This document shows positions 1 to 7,601 of a stretch of DNA of 18,153 nucleotides, piece by piece (position 1 is the first letter of the stretch; each line of letters begins with the position of its first letter). The DNA comes from SAR202 cluster bacterium Io17-Chloro-G7 (GTDB lineage: Bacteria; Chloroflexota; Dehalococcoidia; UBA3495), in the NCBI GenBank assembly GCA_002817055.1, contig MUCU01000023.1, positions 1 through 18,153 on the forward strand, read 5' to 3'. A program made the translations under genes and the position numbers. The notes beneath the pieces were generated by a model. It did not search any database and was not told the origin of the DNA. It saw only the letters and a program-made list of their open reading frames with translations.

Positions 1-156
1 CAAGCCGATGTGACATTCCACTGCGACACGGGAAATTATATTTTGCTGATTTTCGGGCGCATCGCCGTGGAACAGGGTGTGGCTTCGGGTCGCTTAAAGA
101 TTGAAGGGACTGAAGAACGAGCGGTAGAGTTTAGCACCTGGTTTCAAGGGTTTTAG
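1..156 (+). CDS. C-terminal end of an SCP2/DinB-like protein (partial)
   Basis: The frame is open from the first base and ends at TAG (154-156), giving 51 residues of a gene that begins outside the window. The visible part has a hydrophobic strand (YILLIFGR), then the pattern VASGRLKIEG, then a C-terminal WFQGF. This resembles the end of the SCP2-like domain found at the C-terminus of DinB/mycothiol-dependent maleylpyruvate isomerase-type proteins, where a 'GRL.veGd' turn precedes an amphipathic final helix. The family call comes from pattern memory on a short fragment, so it is tentative. The gene is 72 bases upstream of the amidohydrolase on the same strand and could share its transcript. 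No catalytic or metal-binding residues fall in the visible part. Confidence 0.5.
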   Translation, partial: QADVTFHCDTGNYILLIFGRIAVEQGVASGRLKIEGTEERAVEFSTWFQGF

Positions 157-228
157 TCCCATACGCCGAAAAACTTCATTAGATGCAGAGAAAAGAAGCA
201 GAGGAAAATTAACAGAGGTCTTGCCCTC

Positions 229-1131
229 ATGACCAAGTTGCTGCTCCACAACGCCACGTTAATTGACGGCACCGGTGCCGACCCACGACCCGGCACCAGC
301 GTCTTGGTGGAAGATGGCTTGATCCGTCAGATAAGACCGGCGGAGAACATCACTCAACCCAGAGATGGCAGGGTGATTGACCCGAACGGCCTGACGTTGA
401 TGCCAGGCCTCACCGACGCCCACGTCCACTTCGGCTCGGTGGGCGTAAATGCCGTGTCCGGTTCTCCCAGCGATGACGATAATCTGACCACATATGTCAT
501 AAACGTAGTGGAGAACATAGAACTAGCGCTGCAAGAGGGCTTCACCACGGTGCGTGACGCTGGCGGTTTGGACCCCGCCTTCGCTAGGGCCGTGGACCAA
601 GGCGTCATAAAAGGGCCCAGAATTTTGCCCTCGGGCTCTCATCTGTCCCAAACGGGGGGCCATGGCGACCGACGAGACAGGTATGACGAATCCCCGATAA
701 TTTCGGTGCCGGGAATCCTGGCCGCCCCAGTGTTGGTGGACGGGGCTGACCAAGTGCGGGCGGCAGCCCGGCAACAGTTAAGGTTGGGTTCAACGCAGGT
801 GAAAGTGATGGCCTCCGGCGGCGTTATGTCACCCATCGACGCATTGGAGAGCGTCCAGTTCACCGTGGAAGAGATGCACGCAGCGGTACATGAGGCCGAG
901 ATGTTCGGCAAGTACGTGGTGGCTCACTGCCACACTCCGCCCTCCGTAACCAATGCTCTGGCTGCCGGGGTCAGGTCCATAGAACACGGCAGCATTCTGG
1001 ACGAAGCCGCCGCTAATAAGATAGTGGCCCAGAACGCTTTCATGATACCCACCCTTCTGGTGATGGAGGCATTGAACCGGTCGGCGGAAGCCGGGGAGAT
1101 TCCCCACTACGGCCAAATGAAGCTTATATAG
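229..1131 (+). CDS. Amidohydrolase, N-terminal three quarters, ended by an internal TAG
   Basis: This is a metal-dependent amidohydrolase of the imidazolonepropionase/prolidase-like group (COG1228 type). The N-terminal beta-sandwich (about 1-58) opens with LLLHNATLIDGTG and leads to MPGLTDAHVHFG with the metal-binding HxH (H65, H67). Next come the likely carboxylated lysine K192 (VKVMASGG) and two further histidines, H233 (VAHCH) and H253 (SIEHG). A TAG at 1129-1131 stops the frame after residue 300, but the same frame continues at once with the rest of the domain, including the expected catalytic Asp. The full protein would be about 412 residues, normal for the family. Start: ATG at 229 with AGAGG ten bases upstream. 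As it stands the product lacks the last metal-site Asp and should be inactive. Substrate cannot be read from the sequence; candidates are cyclic amides or dipeptides. Confidence 0.85.
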   Translation: MTKLLLHNATLIDGTGADPRPGTSVLVEDGLIRQIRPAENITQPRDGRVIDPNGLTLMPGLTDAHVHFGSVGVNAVSGSPSDDDNLTTYVINVVENIELALQEGFTTVRDAGGLDPAFARAVDQGVIKGPRILPSGSHLSQTGGHGDRRDRYDESPIISVPGILAAPVLVDGADQVRAAARQQLRLGSTQVKVMASGGVMSPIDALESVQFTVEEMHAAVHEAEMFGKYVVAHCHTPPSVTNALAAGVRSIEHGSILDEAAANKIVAQNAFMIPTLLVMEALNRSAEAGEIPHYGQMKLI

Positions 1132-1470
1132 GTGCGGACGCAAATGCCCATTAGCGTGCAGTTGGCGGCACACGCTGGCGTGTCACTGGGTTCGGGAACA
1201 GACATCTTGGGCGCACGCCAGTCGGGCCGTGGTCAAGAACTGGTCCTAAAGGCCCAGATCATGAGTCCCATGAAGGCAATCGTCAGCGCCACCGCCACCA
1301 ACGCCCAGCTTTTTCGTATGGAAGACCGCATCGGCAAGGTGTTGGAAGGGATGGACGCCGACCTTATCGCCGTTTCCGGCGACCCCATTGGCGATATGAG
1401 TCTGCTGGGCGACGGCGCCAACATCCCGCTGGTGATCAAGGGCGGCCAAGTTGTTAAAGAAGCGCTCTAG
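1132..1470 (+). CDS. Amidohydrolase, C-terminal quarter, in frame after the internal TAG
   Basis: This is the direct in-frame continuation of the amidohydrolase beginning at 229. It carries the conserved LGSGTDILG segment, whose Asp (codon 325 of the joined frame) is the usual fifth catalytic and metal-site residue, then SATATNAQLFRMEDRIGKV and the C-terminal sandwich strand DLIAVSGDPIGDMSLL, ending IPLVIKGGQVV. These are classic family motifs in the right order, with no missing residues around the TAG, so the break looks like a single-codon change. GTG at 1132 is the first codon after the stop. I see no clear ribosome binding site placed for it, so independent translation is doubtful, and alone it could not form a complete barrel. 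The true stop TAG (1468-1470) is followed closely by the SRPBCC gene. Confidence 0.75.
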   Translation: MRTQMPISVQLAAHAGVSLGSGTDILGARQSGRGQELVLKAQIMSPMKAIVSATATNAQLFRMEDRIGKVLEGMDADLIAVSGDPIGDMSLLGDGANIPLVIKGGQVVKEAL

Positions 1471-1491
1471 CCTGGGCGAGATTGGCGTAAC

Positions 1492-1496
1492 AGGAG
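1492..1496 (+). promoter_or_regulatory. Ribosome binding site that selects a GTG start
   Basis: AGGAG lies seven bases before GTG at 1504. An ATG at 1499 is closer to the Shine-Dalgarno but out of frame; it would give only a few codons before TAA. The spacing supports the GTG as the start of the SRPBCC protein. Confidence 0.6.
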
Positions 1497-1503
1497 TTAT
1501 GAC

Positions 1504-1971
1504 GTGGCTATCGACGTAAGCGCTCAGTTGCTGATAGACAGGCCAAAGGACGAGGTGGCGGAGTATGCCACGAATCCTAATAACGATCCGCTGTGGGTCA
1601 GCGGGATTGTTGAAGCCAAGCTGCTAACCGAGCCGCCGATGGCCCAAGGCGCTCGGGTAGAGCGTTTGGCCTCGTTTTTGGGCAAGCGTATGCAGTACAT
1701 TTTGGAAGTGGTTGATTGGGAACCCGGATCTCGCGTGGTAATGCATTCCGTCAAGGGTCCATTCCCCATGGACGTTTCCTACGAGTTCGAGGACGCGCCG
1801 TCCAAAATGGTGGAGTTGGGTACATTGGTCAAGATCCGGGTTCGAGGTGAAGCCTCCTGGTTTTTCAAGCTGGCCAGCCCTTTACTTGCTCAGATGGTCA
1901 AAAAAAGCATTGGAAAGGACCTCAAGAACTTGAAAGCGATGATGGAGCCATCGGGACGCCTGGATAGATAA
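1504..1971 (+). CDS. SRPBCC/START-like ligand-binding protein (CoxG-like, polyketide cyclase type)
   Basis: This is a 155-residue protein of the helix-grip SRPBCC superfamily, which binds hydrophobic ligands or lipids. It starts with the typical first strand and helix (VSAQLLIDRPKDEVAEYATNP), followed by the 'W..GI.eakll' segment, a central antiparallel sheet (QYILEVVDWEPGSRVVM, then FPMDVSYEFE) and a long C-terminal helix (about 118-146, LASPLLAQMVKKSIGKDLKNLK) that would cover the ligand cavity. The length is typical. Start is GTG at 1504 with AGGAG seven bases upstream; the stop is TAA. It lies 33 bases after the amidohydrolase, so co-transcription is likely. The carbon monoxide dehydrogenase accessory CoxG belongs to this superfamily and a molybdenum hydroxylase subunit lies next door, but that gene is convergent and a functional link is only a guess. 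Confidence 0.75.
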   Translation: MAIDVSAQLLIDRPKDEVAEYATNPNNDPLWVSGIVEAKLLTEPPMAQGARVERLASFLGKRMQYILEVVDWEPGSRVVMHSVKGPFPMDVSYEFEDAPSKMVELGTLVKIRVRGEASWFFKLASPLLAQMVKKSIGKDLKNLKAMMEPSGRLDR

Positions 1972-2007
1972 ATCAGCTGATGTCGAATAAAGGGTTTAGT
2001 CCCAAAC

Positions 2008-2042
2008 TTTGATTTCGTCCCCCTTTTGATTTCGTTCCCCTT
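2008..2042. repeat. Short tandem repeat, two near-identical 18-base copies
   Basis: Copies at 2008-2025 and 2025-2042 share one base and differ at one position (TTTGATTTCGTCCCCCTT against TTTGATTTCGTTCCCCTT). They lie in the convergent spacer between the SRPBCC gene and the molybdenum subunit gene, and look like part of a noncoding repeat family together with 2091-2133. Confidence 0.6.
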
Positions 2043-2090
2043 ACGAAGGGTGACTACATGGGTCGTTCTCGTCGGCGACTTCAACCTCCC

Positions 2091-2133
2091 CTAAATCCCC
2101 TCCTTCCTAAATCCCCTCCTTCGTAAGGAGGGG
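2091..2133. repeat. Tandem 16-base repeat merging into a perfect hairpin
   Basis: CTAAATCCCCTCCTTC occurs twice head to tail (2091-2106 and 2107-2122). The second copy forms the left arm of a perfect 9-base stem: CCCCTCCTT (2113-2121), loop CGT, AAGGAGGGG (2125-2133). Placed between two converging genes it may act as a structured 3' end for either transcript. No T-run follows on either strand, so it is not a textbook intrinsic terminator. Its C-rich composition resembles dispersed palindromic repeats seen in many environmental genomes. Confidence 0.65.
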
Positions 2134-2158
2134 ACCTGTGCCGGTCAACAACCGCAAA

Positions 2159-4480
2159 TTACCCGGCCTCCTTGTCCCACAAGGCTTCCAAAACGGCTGC
2201 CGGAGACATTGGTAGCGCTGACATGCGTACGCCGATGGCGTTGTATATTGCGTTGGCGAGTGCTGGTACGGGAGGGATAATCGACACTTCTCCCACGCCT
2301 CTTACCCCGTTGGGATGGCCTGGGTTTGGCACCTCCACCAACTGGGTGTCGATCATGGGCAGGTCGACGCTGACCGGCATGCGGTAGTCCAGCAAGCTGG
2401 AGTTGAGCATTCGGCCCTGGTCGTCGAAAAAGTATTCCTCGTTCATTGCCCAACCGATTCCCTGAACTGCGCCCCCCTGCATCTGACCTTCCACGTAGCT
2501 GGGGTGGACAGCGGTGCCCGGGTCTTGGATGGCGGTGTAACGAAGGATCTGCGTTTTGCCCGTCTCTGGGTCTACCTCCACGTCCACAATGTGGACGGCA
2601 AAGCCAGGGCTTTCGCCGCCCCAGTTTCCGGCGGCGCGGCCCACCACCGGTCCTCCCGTGGTGTTAGACCTAGAGGCGAGGTCTTTGATGGATAGGCGAA
2701 GCTCGGGGTCGGACTTATGGAAGAACTCCCCATCGGACCAGTCGACATCGTTTTCAGTGACATCCCAAATTAAGGCAGCCCGTTGCTTAAGTTGCCTAAG
2801 TAGGTCGTGGGAGGCCTCGTAGCAAGCCCACCCCGTCTTGTATGTCGCACTGCTTCCGGCGGTGAATGCGGTAAATCCGATGCCATCGGTATCCCCGATG
2901 GAAGGGTGGACGTCTGAAACCGGGACACCCAACACCTCAGCCACCTGCATCGCCACCGCTGTCCTGCCGCCAGCCAAATCCGGCGAACCTTCCACTAAGC
3001 TGACGGTGCCGTCTTGGTTCAAGTTCACCACAGCGACCGACGGCCCGCTAATGTTGGCGCACACAGCGGCGGCCACTCCCCGTCCTCTGTTGGGGCTTCC
3101 CAGCTTGCTCTGATAGTGCGGGTGGTTTTTGGCGGCTTCTAGGGTTTCCATAAACCCGACGCGGCGGAAAGGTAGTCCATTGATCCGGCGAGTGCCTTCC
3201 TTCGCGCCGTTGATCAGCCGGAATTCCACTGGGACCATGGACAGTTTCTCGCACAGCTCATCGACCAGGGTTTCTCCGGCGAATCCGGCTGGCGGTCCTC
3301 CGGGCGACCGGTACGGAGAGCACTTGGGCTTGTTGACCACAACGTCGTAGGCTTCAACCCGCGTGTTCTTGATGTCGTATACGCCAAATATCGTTGCGAC
3401 CGCCAGGTTTATCGGTGCGCCGGGGAAAGCGCCAGCCTCGTAGACCATCGTAGCTTCGGCGGCACTAATGCGACCATCTTTGGTTGCGCCAATCTTGGCG
3501 TGGATATGGGCACCGGAGGTCGGTCCGGTACCCTCAAACTCCTCGGCCCGGCTCAGGGCTATTTTGACGGGACGGCCCGCTTTCTTGGAGAGCAATGCGA
3601 CTACGGGTTCAACGAAGACATGTAGTTTGCCACCGAAGCCACCGCCCACCTCCATGGGGACTACCCTAATCTGGGAGATGGGCACATCCAACACCAATGC
3701 CGTAAGGTCGCGCATTGAGAAGTGTCCTTGAGAGCTATCCCAGATGGTAATTCTCCCGTCCCGGTCCCATCGGGCTGTAGCGGTATGAGGCTCAATGTAG
3801 CCCTGATGCACCGACTCGGTGTGGAAGTCGCGTTCCACTATGACATCCGCTTCGGCAAATCCCTGTTCCGTATCGCCGGTCTCTAGACCAAAGTGGCTGG
3901 CTAGATTGGAAGGTGCTGCATCTTCGTCGTCATCCCGCAAGCCGCCGGGACGAAAAAACACCCCTTCCGAGGTGTACAACTTGGGGTGAAGAATCGGAGC
4001 GCCGGCCTCCATGGCTTCTTTGCCATCGAGGACCGCGGGCAAAACCTCAAAGTCCACCTGAATCAACGCCAGCGCCTGCTCGGCAATGTGGATGCTATCG
4101 GCAGCCACGGCGGCAATAGCGTGGCCTTTGTAGAGGGCTTTGTCGGCGGCCAGGACGTTGTTACTAAGGAACCTGGGATTCAGCGCCGCACCTTCGGCCA
4201 CATCCACGGGCCTCCCGGACAGCACGGGTAGATCGGCGGAAGTTACAACAGCCTTTACGCCTGGCATAGCTAGGGCCCGGCTGACGTCGATTGACTTTAT
4301 GAGGGCGTGGGCATGAGGGCTGCGCAGAATCTTGGCGTGCAATAGTCCGGCCATGTTGATATCTGCGCCGTATTTTGCTTGTCCGGTGACCTTGTCCAAC
4401 CCGTCATGGCGAATTGGTCGGGTGCCCAGAACTTTATAAGTCTTTGCCACGTAATTGTTTGCCGCTTCCGTGGTGCTCAT
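2159..4480 (-). CDS. Xanthine dehydrogenase family, molybdopterin-binding (large) subunit
   Basis: This is a 773-residue molybdenum hydroxylase large subunit, the xanthine dehydrogenase/aldehyde oxidase type that hydroxylates a carbon of N-heterocycles or aldehydes with water as oxygen donor. The N-terminal a/b-hammerhead domain begins GLDKVTGQAKYGADI and runs to about residue 150. The Mo-cofactor domains carry GGGFGGK (279-285), PYRSPGGPPAGF (389-400) and near the end GVGE (728-731), whose Glu is the catalytic base in the family. Length is normal. A GTG at 4492 could be read as start, but ATG at 4480 is better: TGAGG sits six bases upstream. The partner [2Fe-2S] and FAD subunits, usually adjacent, are absent here, so they must be elsewhere or the protein uses another electron acceptor. 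The substrate is not predictable. The 330-base gap to zwf suggests its own promoter. Confidence 0.88.
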   Translation of the reverse strand: MSTTEAANNYVAKTYKVLGTRPIRHDGLDKVTGQAKYGADINMAGLLHAKILRSPHAHALIKSIDVSRALAMPGVKAVVTSADLPVLSGRPVDVAEGAALNPRFLSNNVLAADKALYKGHAIAAVAADSIHIAEQALALIQVDFEVLPAVLDGKEAMEAGAPILHPKLYTSEGVFFRPGGLRDDDEDAAPSNLASHFGLETGDTEQGFAEADVIVERDFHTESVHQGYIEPHTATARWDRDGRITIWDSSQGHFSMRDLTALVLDVPISQIRVVPMEVGGGFGGKLHVFVEPVVALLSKKAGRPVKIALSRAEEFEGTGPTSGAHIHAKIGATKDGRISAAEATMVYEAGAFPGAPINLAVATIFGVYDIKNTRVEAYDVVVNKPKCSPYRSPGGPPAGFAGETLVDELCEKLSMVPVEFRLINGAKEGTRRINGLPFRRVGFMETLEAAKNHPHYQSKLGSPNRGRGVAAAVCANISGPSVAVVNLNQDGTVSLVEGSPDLAGGRTAVAMQVAEVLGVPVSDVHPSIGDTDGIGFTAFTAGSSATYKTGWACYEASHDLLRQLKQRAALIWDVTENDVDWSDGEFFHKSDPELRLSIKDLASRSNTTGGPVVGRAAGNWGGESPGFAVHIVDVEVDPETGKTQILRYTAIQDPGTAVHPSYVEGQMQGGAVQGIGWAMNEEYFFDDQGRMLNSSLLDYRMPVSVDLPMIDTQLVEVPNPGHPNGVRGVGEVSIIPPVPALANAIYNAIGVRMSALPMSPAAVLEALWDKEAG

Positions 4481-4810
4481 GGACTGCCTCACATAAAGTC
4501 GATACCTACAAAGTGAACGCTAAAGGTTGAATGCCGGAAAATCAGGCGTCTCCGAAAATCCCAGGGCCGCCAGAGTCAGCTTCGAATCTAACGGTGCGTT
4601 TCTGGTTTTTGCATATTTGTGCATTCCATCATATTTCTATCCGCTGTATTAAAAGACAGCGGCAGACCGAAACCGCTGGCAGTAATCAATTATATCCTTG
4701 TCCTCGCCATACGGTTCCGCAATTCCCTAACACCCTGAATTTCAACCCCCGCCGCCAGCGGATTACCAGCTTGCGTCCGTCACGCTGGCCCTTCACCCGC
4801 TCTCGCTAAA
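4481..4810. other. 330-base spacer between zwf and the molybdenum subunit gene
   Basis: I see no convincing gene here. It holds one perfect stem, CCGCTGT (4641-4647) with ACAGCGG (4656-4662) and an eight-base loop, lying about 150 bases after the zwf stop. A T-run does not follow it on the - strand, so a terminator role is weak. The 92-codon frame on the + strand has unlikely composition. A promoter for the molybdenum subunit gene is expected here, but I cannot point to clear -35 and -10 boxes. Confidence 0.5.
4487..4491 (-). promoter_or_regulatory. Ribosome binding site favouring the ATG at 4480
   Basis: TGAGG on the - strand lies six bases before ATG at 4480. It overlaps the only upstream alternative, GTG at 4492, which has no Shine-Dalgarno of its own. 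This trims four residues from the longest open frame of the molybdenum subunit. Confidence 0.5.
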
Positions 4811-6289
4811 TCAGCCATTTTCTCCATTATGAGTATTGCAAACCTGCTGCCAGGTGTGTCCTTCTCGGGACAATAATTCGTCGCTGGCTGCTGGCCCAGA
4901 TGAGCCGGGTTCGTATTCTTCCGGCGATGGCATCGTAGAGTGCCCCCGCTCCCGTAGCAGTGGCTCGACTATCCGCCAAGCTTCTTCGATGTGGTCGCTG
5001 CGGATGAACAAAGAAGCGTCGCCTTCAAGGGAGTCCTGTAGCAGCCGCTCGTATGCCTCGGGAATAGCTTGGTCACCAAAAGCCGAGTCGTAATGAAAGG
5101 CCATGTCTTTCACACCCATGACCATGCCTTGGTCCGGGACTTTGACCCCGAATTGAAGGTGGACGCCCTCGTCGGGTTGGAGACAGAGGGAGAGGATATT
5201 GGGTCCAAGTTCCTCGTTGTTGGCGCTGGAAAACAGCATGTGGTATGGACGCCTGAACTGGATCACAATCTCGGTCGACTTCCCCGCCATTGCCTTTCCC
5301 GTGCGCAGGTAGAAAGGCACACCCTGCCAACGCCAGTTATCTATGTAGAGCCTCAGCGCTGCGTAGGTTGGGGTGGACGAGCCCGGCGCCACACCGTTTT
5401 CGTCCCGGTACCCTCGATATTGTCCAAGAGTTGTGTTCAACGCCGCTTCTTCCGGGGACCACCCTCGTATTGCCCGGAGTATTTGCACCTTGTGGTTACG
5501 CAGGGAGTCGGCATCCAAGGTGCTCGGCGGCTCCATAGCGACCATAGTTAGCAACTGGAGCAGGTGGTTTTGCACCATGTCGCGCACCACACCAGATTGG
5601 TCGTAATACCCGGCCCGGTCTCCCACAGAGACCGTTTCCGCAGCGGTAATCTGGACGTTGTCCACGTGTTCGCGGTTCCACAGGGGTTCAAATATACGAT
5701 TGCCAAAACGGAACACCAAGATATTTTGCACCGTCTCTTTGCCAAGGTAATGGTCTATTCGGTACACCTGTTCTTCGCTGAAGACCTCATGTACGGCACG
5801 GTTCAACAATTGGGCAGACGGTAAGTCATGTCCGAACGGTTTCTCGATTACTACCCTGCGCCACCCCCCTTCCTCTTTCCCAAGGCCAGAACTCCCCAGG
5901 TTGGTCACGACGTTCCCAAAGAACCGGGGGGCGACCGATAGATAATATAGCCGGTTGGCATTGGGATTTCCTTCGGTGCCTTCAAGGTTTTGCTTGAGCC
6001 GAACATAATCTTCCGGGGAGTCTAGGTCGCCTCGCACATAGGAGATTTTTTTTGCGAAGGCGGCCCACTCATCGGCCCGCAACGCCAACTGGCTAAATTC
6101 CCGGACGCTGTCACCCAAAGAATCCCTGAAGCGGTCGTCGGAAAACTGTTGGCGGGCGAAGGCGACAATGTGAAATGGCCGGGGCAAGCGCCCTTTGCAG
6201 GCCAGTTGGAACAGTGCCGGAATCAGTTTCCGCCGGGTTAGGTCGCCCGTAGCCCCGAAAATGACGATGGTGGTTGGCTCGCCAGCCAT
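4811..6289 (-). CDS. zwf: Glucose-6-phosphate 1-dehydrogenase
   Basis: Zwf oxidises glucose-6-phosphate to 6-phosphogluconolactone, the entry step of the oxidative pentose phosphate pathway. It has 492 residues, normal for the family. Numbering from ATG 6289, the N-terminal Rossmann motif [10 protein letters not shown] is at 12-21, [10 protein letters not shown] follows at about 146-155, the substrate signature DHYLGKE is at 179-185 and QNHLLQ at 240-245, with the catalytic base His at 242. An Arg after the second strand (AFARQQ) fits NADP use. The start codon overlaps the gnd stop (TGATG), so translation is probably coupled. AAGGAG is only two bases from this ATG, unusually close, and GTG at 6292 is the alternative one codon earlier. 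Together with gnd it forms a tight two-gene unit. Confidence 0.95.
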   Translation of the reverse strand: MAGEPTTIVIFGATGDLTRRKLIPALFQLACKGRLPRPFHIVAFARQQFSDDRFRDSLGDSVREFSQLALRADEWAAFAKKISYVRGDLDSPEDYVRLKQNLEGTEGNPNANRLYYLSVAPRFFGNVVTNLGSSGLGKEEGGWRRVVIEKPFGHDLPSAQLLNRAVHEVFSEEQVYRIDHYLGKETVQNILVFRFGNRIFEPLWNREHVDNVQITAAETVSVGDRAGYYDQSGVVRDMVQNHLLQLLTMVAMEPPSTLDADSLRNHKVQILRAIRGWSPEEAALNTTLGQYRGYRDENGVAPGSSTPTYAALRLYIDNWRWQGVPFYLRTGKAMAGKSTEIVIQFRRPYHMLFSSANNEELGPNILSLCLQPDEGVHLQFGVKVPDQGMVMGVKDMAFHYDSAFGDQAIPEAYERLLQDSLEGDASLFIRSDHIEEAWRIVEPLLRERGHSTMPSPEEYEPGSSGPAASDELLSREGHTWQQVCNTHNGENG

Positions 6290-7245
6290 CACTCCTTACT
6301 CCCTTCGGCTTGGGTCTGAGCCTGCCCAGAGCCTTTCGAAGGAGCCGGTCGTACCGCATGTCCTCCGAATTGGTTGCGCAAGGCAGCCAGCATTTTGGCT
6401 CCGAACGGGCCGTCTTGGCGGGACCGGAAGCGTTGCTGCAACGATAGCGTAATGACCGGAGCGGGCACCGCCAAGTCAATAGACTCTTGGACCGTCCAGC
6501 GGCCCTCGCCCGAATCGTCTACGTAGGCTTCCAGGTTATCAAGCTTGGGGTCTTCCTCCAGCGCAGCAGCGGCCAGGTCCAGCAACCAGGAGCGGACCAC
6601 ACTGCCGTAGCGCCAACCTTGGGCAATTTGCCCCAGGTCCAAATTGAACTCCTTCTTGGCCTCCATAATCTCGAAGCCCTCGGCGTAAGCCTGCATAATG
6701 CCATACTCAACGCCGTTATGGATCATCTTCACAAAGTGTCCGGCGCCGGAGGCCCCCACATGGCTAAGCCCCTTATCTTGGCTGGGCGCCAGCGTCTGGA
6801 AGATGGGTTCCAAACGCTCATAAACATGTTTTTTTCCACCGATCATCAGGGCGTAGCCTTCGGCCAGTCCCCAGATACCGCCGCTGGTGCCCACGTCCAT
6901 GAAATCGATGGCGTGACCAGCCAGAGTCTCCGCTCGGCGCATGCTGTCTTTGTAATTGGAGTTGCCGCCATCGAGAATGGTGTCTCCGGCGGATAAAATA
7001 GGGATTAAGTTTTCGATCGTATCTTCAATTGGTCGGCCGTCCGGCAACATAATCCATACGGCCCGGGGTTGGGACAACTGCCCTACCAAGTTCTCTAAGG
7101 AGGATGAGGCCACGGCGCCTTGGGCCTGGCTGGCAGTCACTGCTTCGGCGCTTCGGTCATAGGTCACCACTCGGTGTCCACCATTCAGTAACCGTTGCAC
7201 CATGTTGCCGCCCATACGGCCCAAGCCGATCATGCCGATTTCCAT
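6289..7245 (-). CDS. gnd: 6-phosphogluconate dehydrogenase (decarboxylating), short NAD-type form
   Basis: Gnd converts 6-phosphogluconate to ribulose-5-phosphate and CO2. At about 318 residues it belongs to the short GntZ/YqeC-like group rather than the roughly 470-residue E. coli type. It shows the dinucleotide motif [12 protein letters not shown] at the N-terminus, [11 protein letters not shown], the substrate loop [13 protein letters not shown], the catalytic-lysine helix [14 protein letters not shown] and the closing GEGRWTVQ. The second strand ends VVTYDRS; an acidic residue there usually favours NAD over NADP, so NAD use is inferred. ATG at 7245 fits the family start and has AGGAG eleven bases upstream; a GTG at 7257 lies inside that Shine-Dalgarno and is unlikely. 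The stop TGA overlaps the zwf start. The last 25 residues, rich in Ser, Gln and Gly, are a non-conserved tail. Confidence 0.93.
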   Translation of the reverse strand: MEIGMIGLGRMGGNMVQRLLNGGHRVVTYDRSAEAVTASQAQGAVASSSLENLVGQLSQPRAVWIMLPDGRPIEDTIENLIPILSAGDTILDGGNSNYKDSMRRAETLAGHAIDFMDVGTSGGIWGLAEGYALMIGGKKHVYERLEPIFQTLAPSQDKGLSHVGASGAGHFVKMIHNGVEYGIMQAYAEGFEIMEAKKEFNLDLGQIAQGWRYGSVVRSWLLDLAAAALEEDPKLDNLEAYVDDSGEGRWTVQESIDLAVPAPVITLSLQQRFRSRQDGPFGAKMLAALRNQFGGHAVRPAPSKGSGQAQTQAEGSKE

Positions 7246-7601
7246 GATGATGATCACTCCTGTATCGTTAATTCGTCCAATAATTTATAAGCCTAAATGT
7301 GGCCTATGGTCGAAGTTTGCTGACTGTCGTTACAACCTTTGCCGTAAAAGAATTCCACCGAAAGGCGCTTAAAAGTCTCGTTTTCCGCCAAAACGCTGGC
7401 CATATTGAGCAACTTAAATCTTGCTCCGTCCTGCCTGACGAGTGGAATAACTGTTTAGTGCGACCTTTGGTTGTGCTCTGCGATCCTTTCTTTGACCACA
7501 CCAAGCAACTTTTCAGGCTCGTGGACCATCCAGGTATGTTCCAACATTTGGTTGGTATGCTCCCCGTAGGGCCCACGTTGGCTAATTCGCAGTTTCCCCA
7601 G
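7246..7601. other. 356-base spacer between tal-pgi and gnd, with protein-like residue
   Basis: No full gene is evident. In the same frame as tal-pgi, the - strand after the stop reads like protein for 48 codons to a TAA at 7455-7457, then for a further stretch to a TAG. It includes a 30-codon frame from ATG at 7547 (MLEHTWMVHEPEKLLGVV...) with GGGGAG twelve bases upstream. I do not recognise the product; it could be a small protein, a remnant or chance. A longer - strand frame in another phase (7304-7642) is rich in Trp, Ser and Cys and looks non-genic. Confidence 0.4.
7284..7289 (-). promoter_or_regulatory. Candidate -10 box upstream of gnd-zwf
   Basis: TATAAA on the - strand lies in a local AT-rich stretch about 40 bases before the gnd ATG. 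The best upstream partner is a poor -35 (TTCGAC, 19 bases away). The 356-base gap after tal-pgi makes a separate promoter for gnd-zwf plausible, but this is a by-eye match only. Confidence 0.25.

Noticed and set aside
1..1971. The + strand frame 1 is interrupted only by TAG codons (154, 1129, 1468) across nearly 2 kb, suggesting TAG as a sense codon and a polyprotein.
   Set aside because: The TAGs at 154 and 1468 lie at natural family ends, each following gene has its own Shine-Dalgarno, and the open linkers are only 24 and 11 codons, easily open by chance. TAG also terminates ftsH.
4641..4662. Stem CCGCTGT/ACAGCGG as an intrinsic terminator of zwf.
   Set aside because: It lies about 150 bases after the stop and no T-run follows on the - strand.
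4531..4809. A 92-codon + strand frame in the zwf to molybdenum subunit spacer.
   Set aside because: Antisense to the local gene direction, no ribosome binding site, no family pattern.
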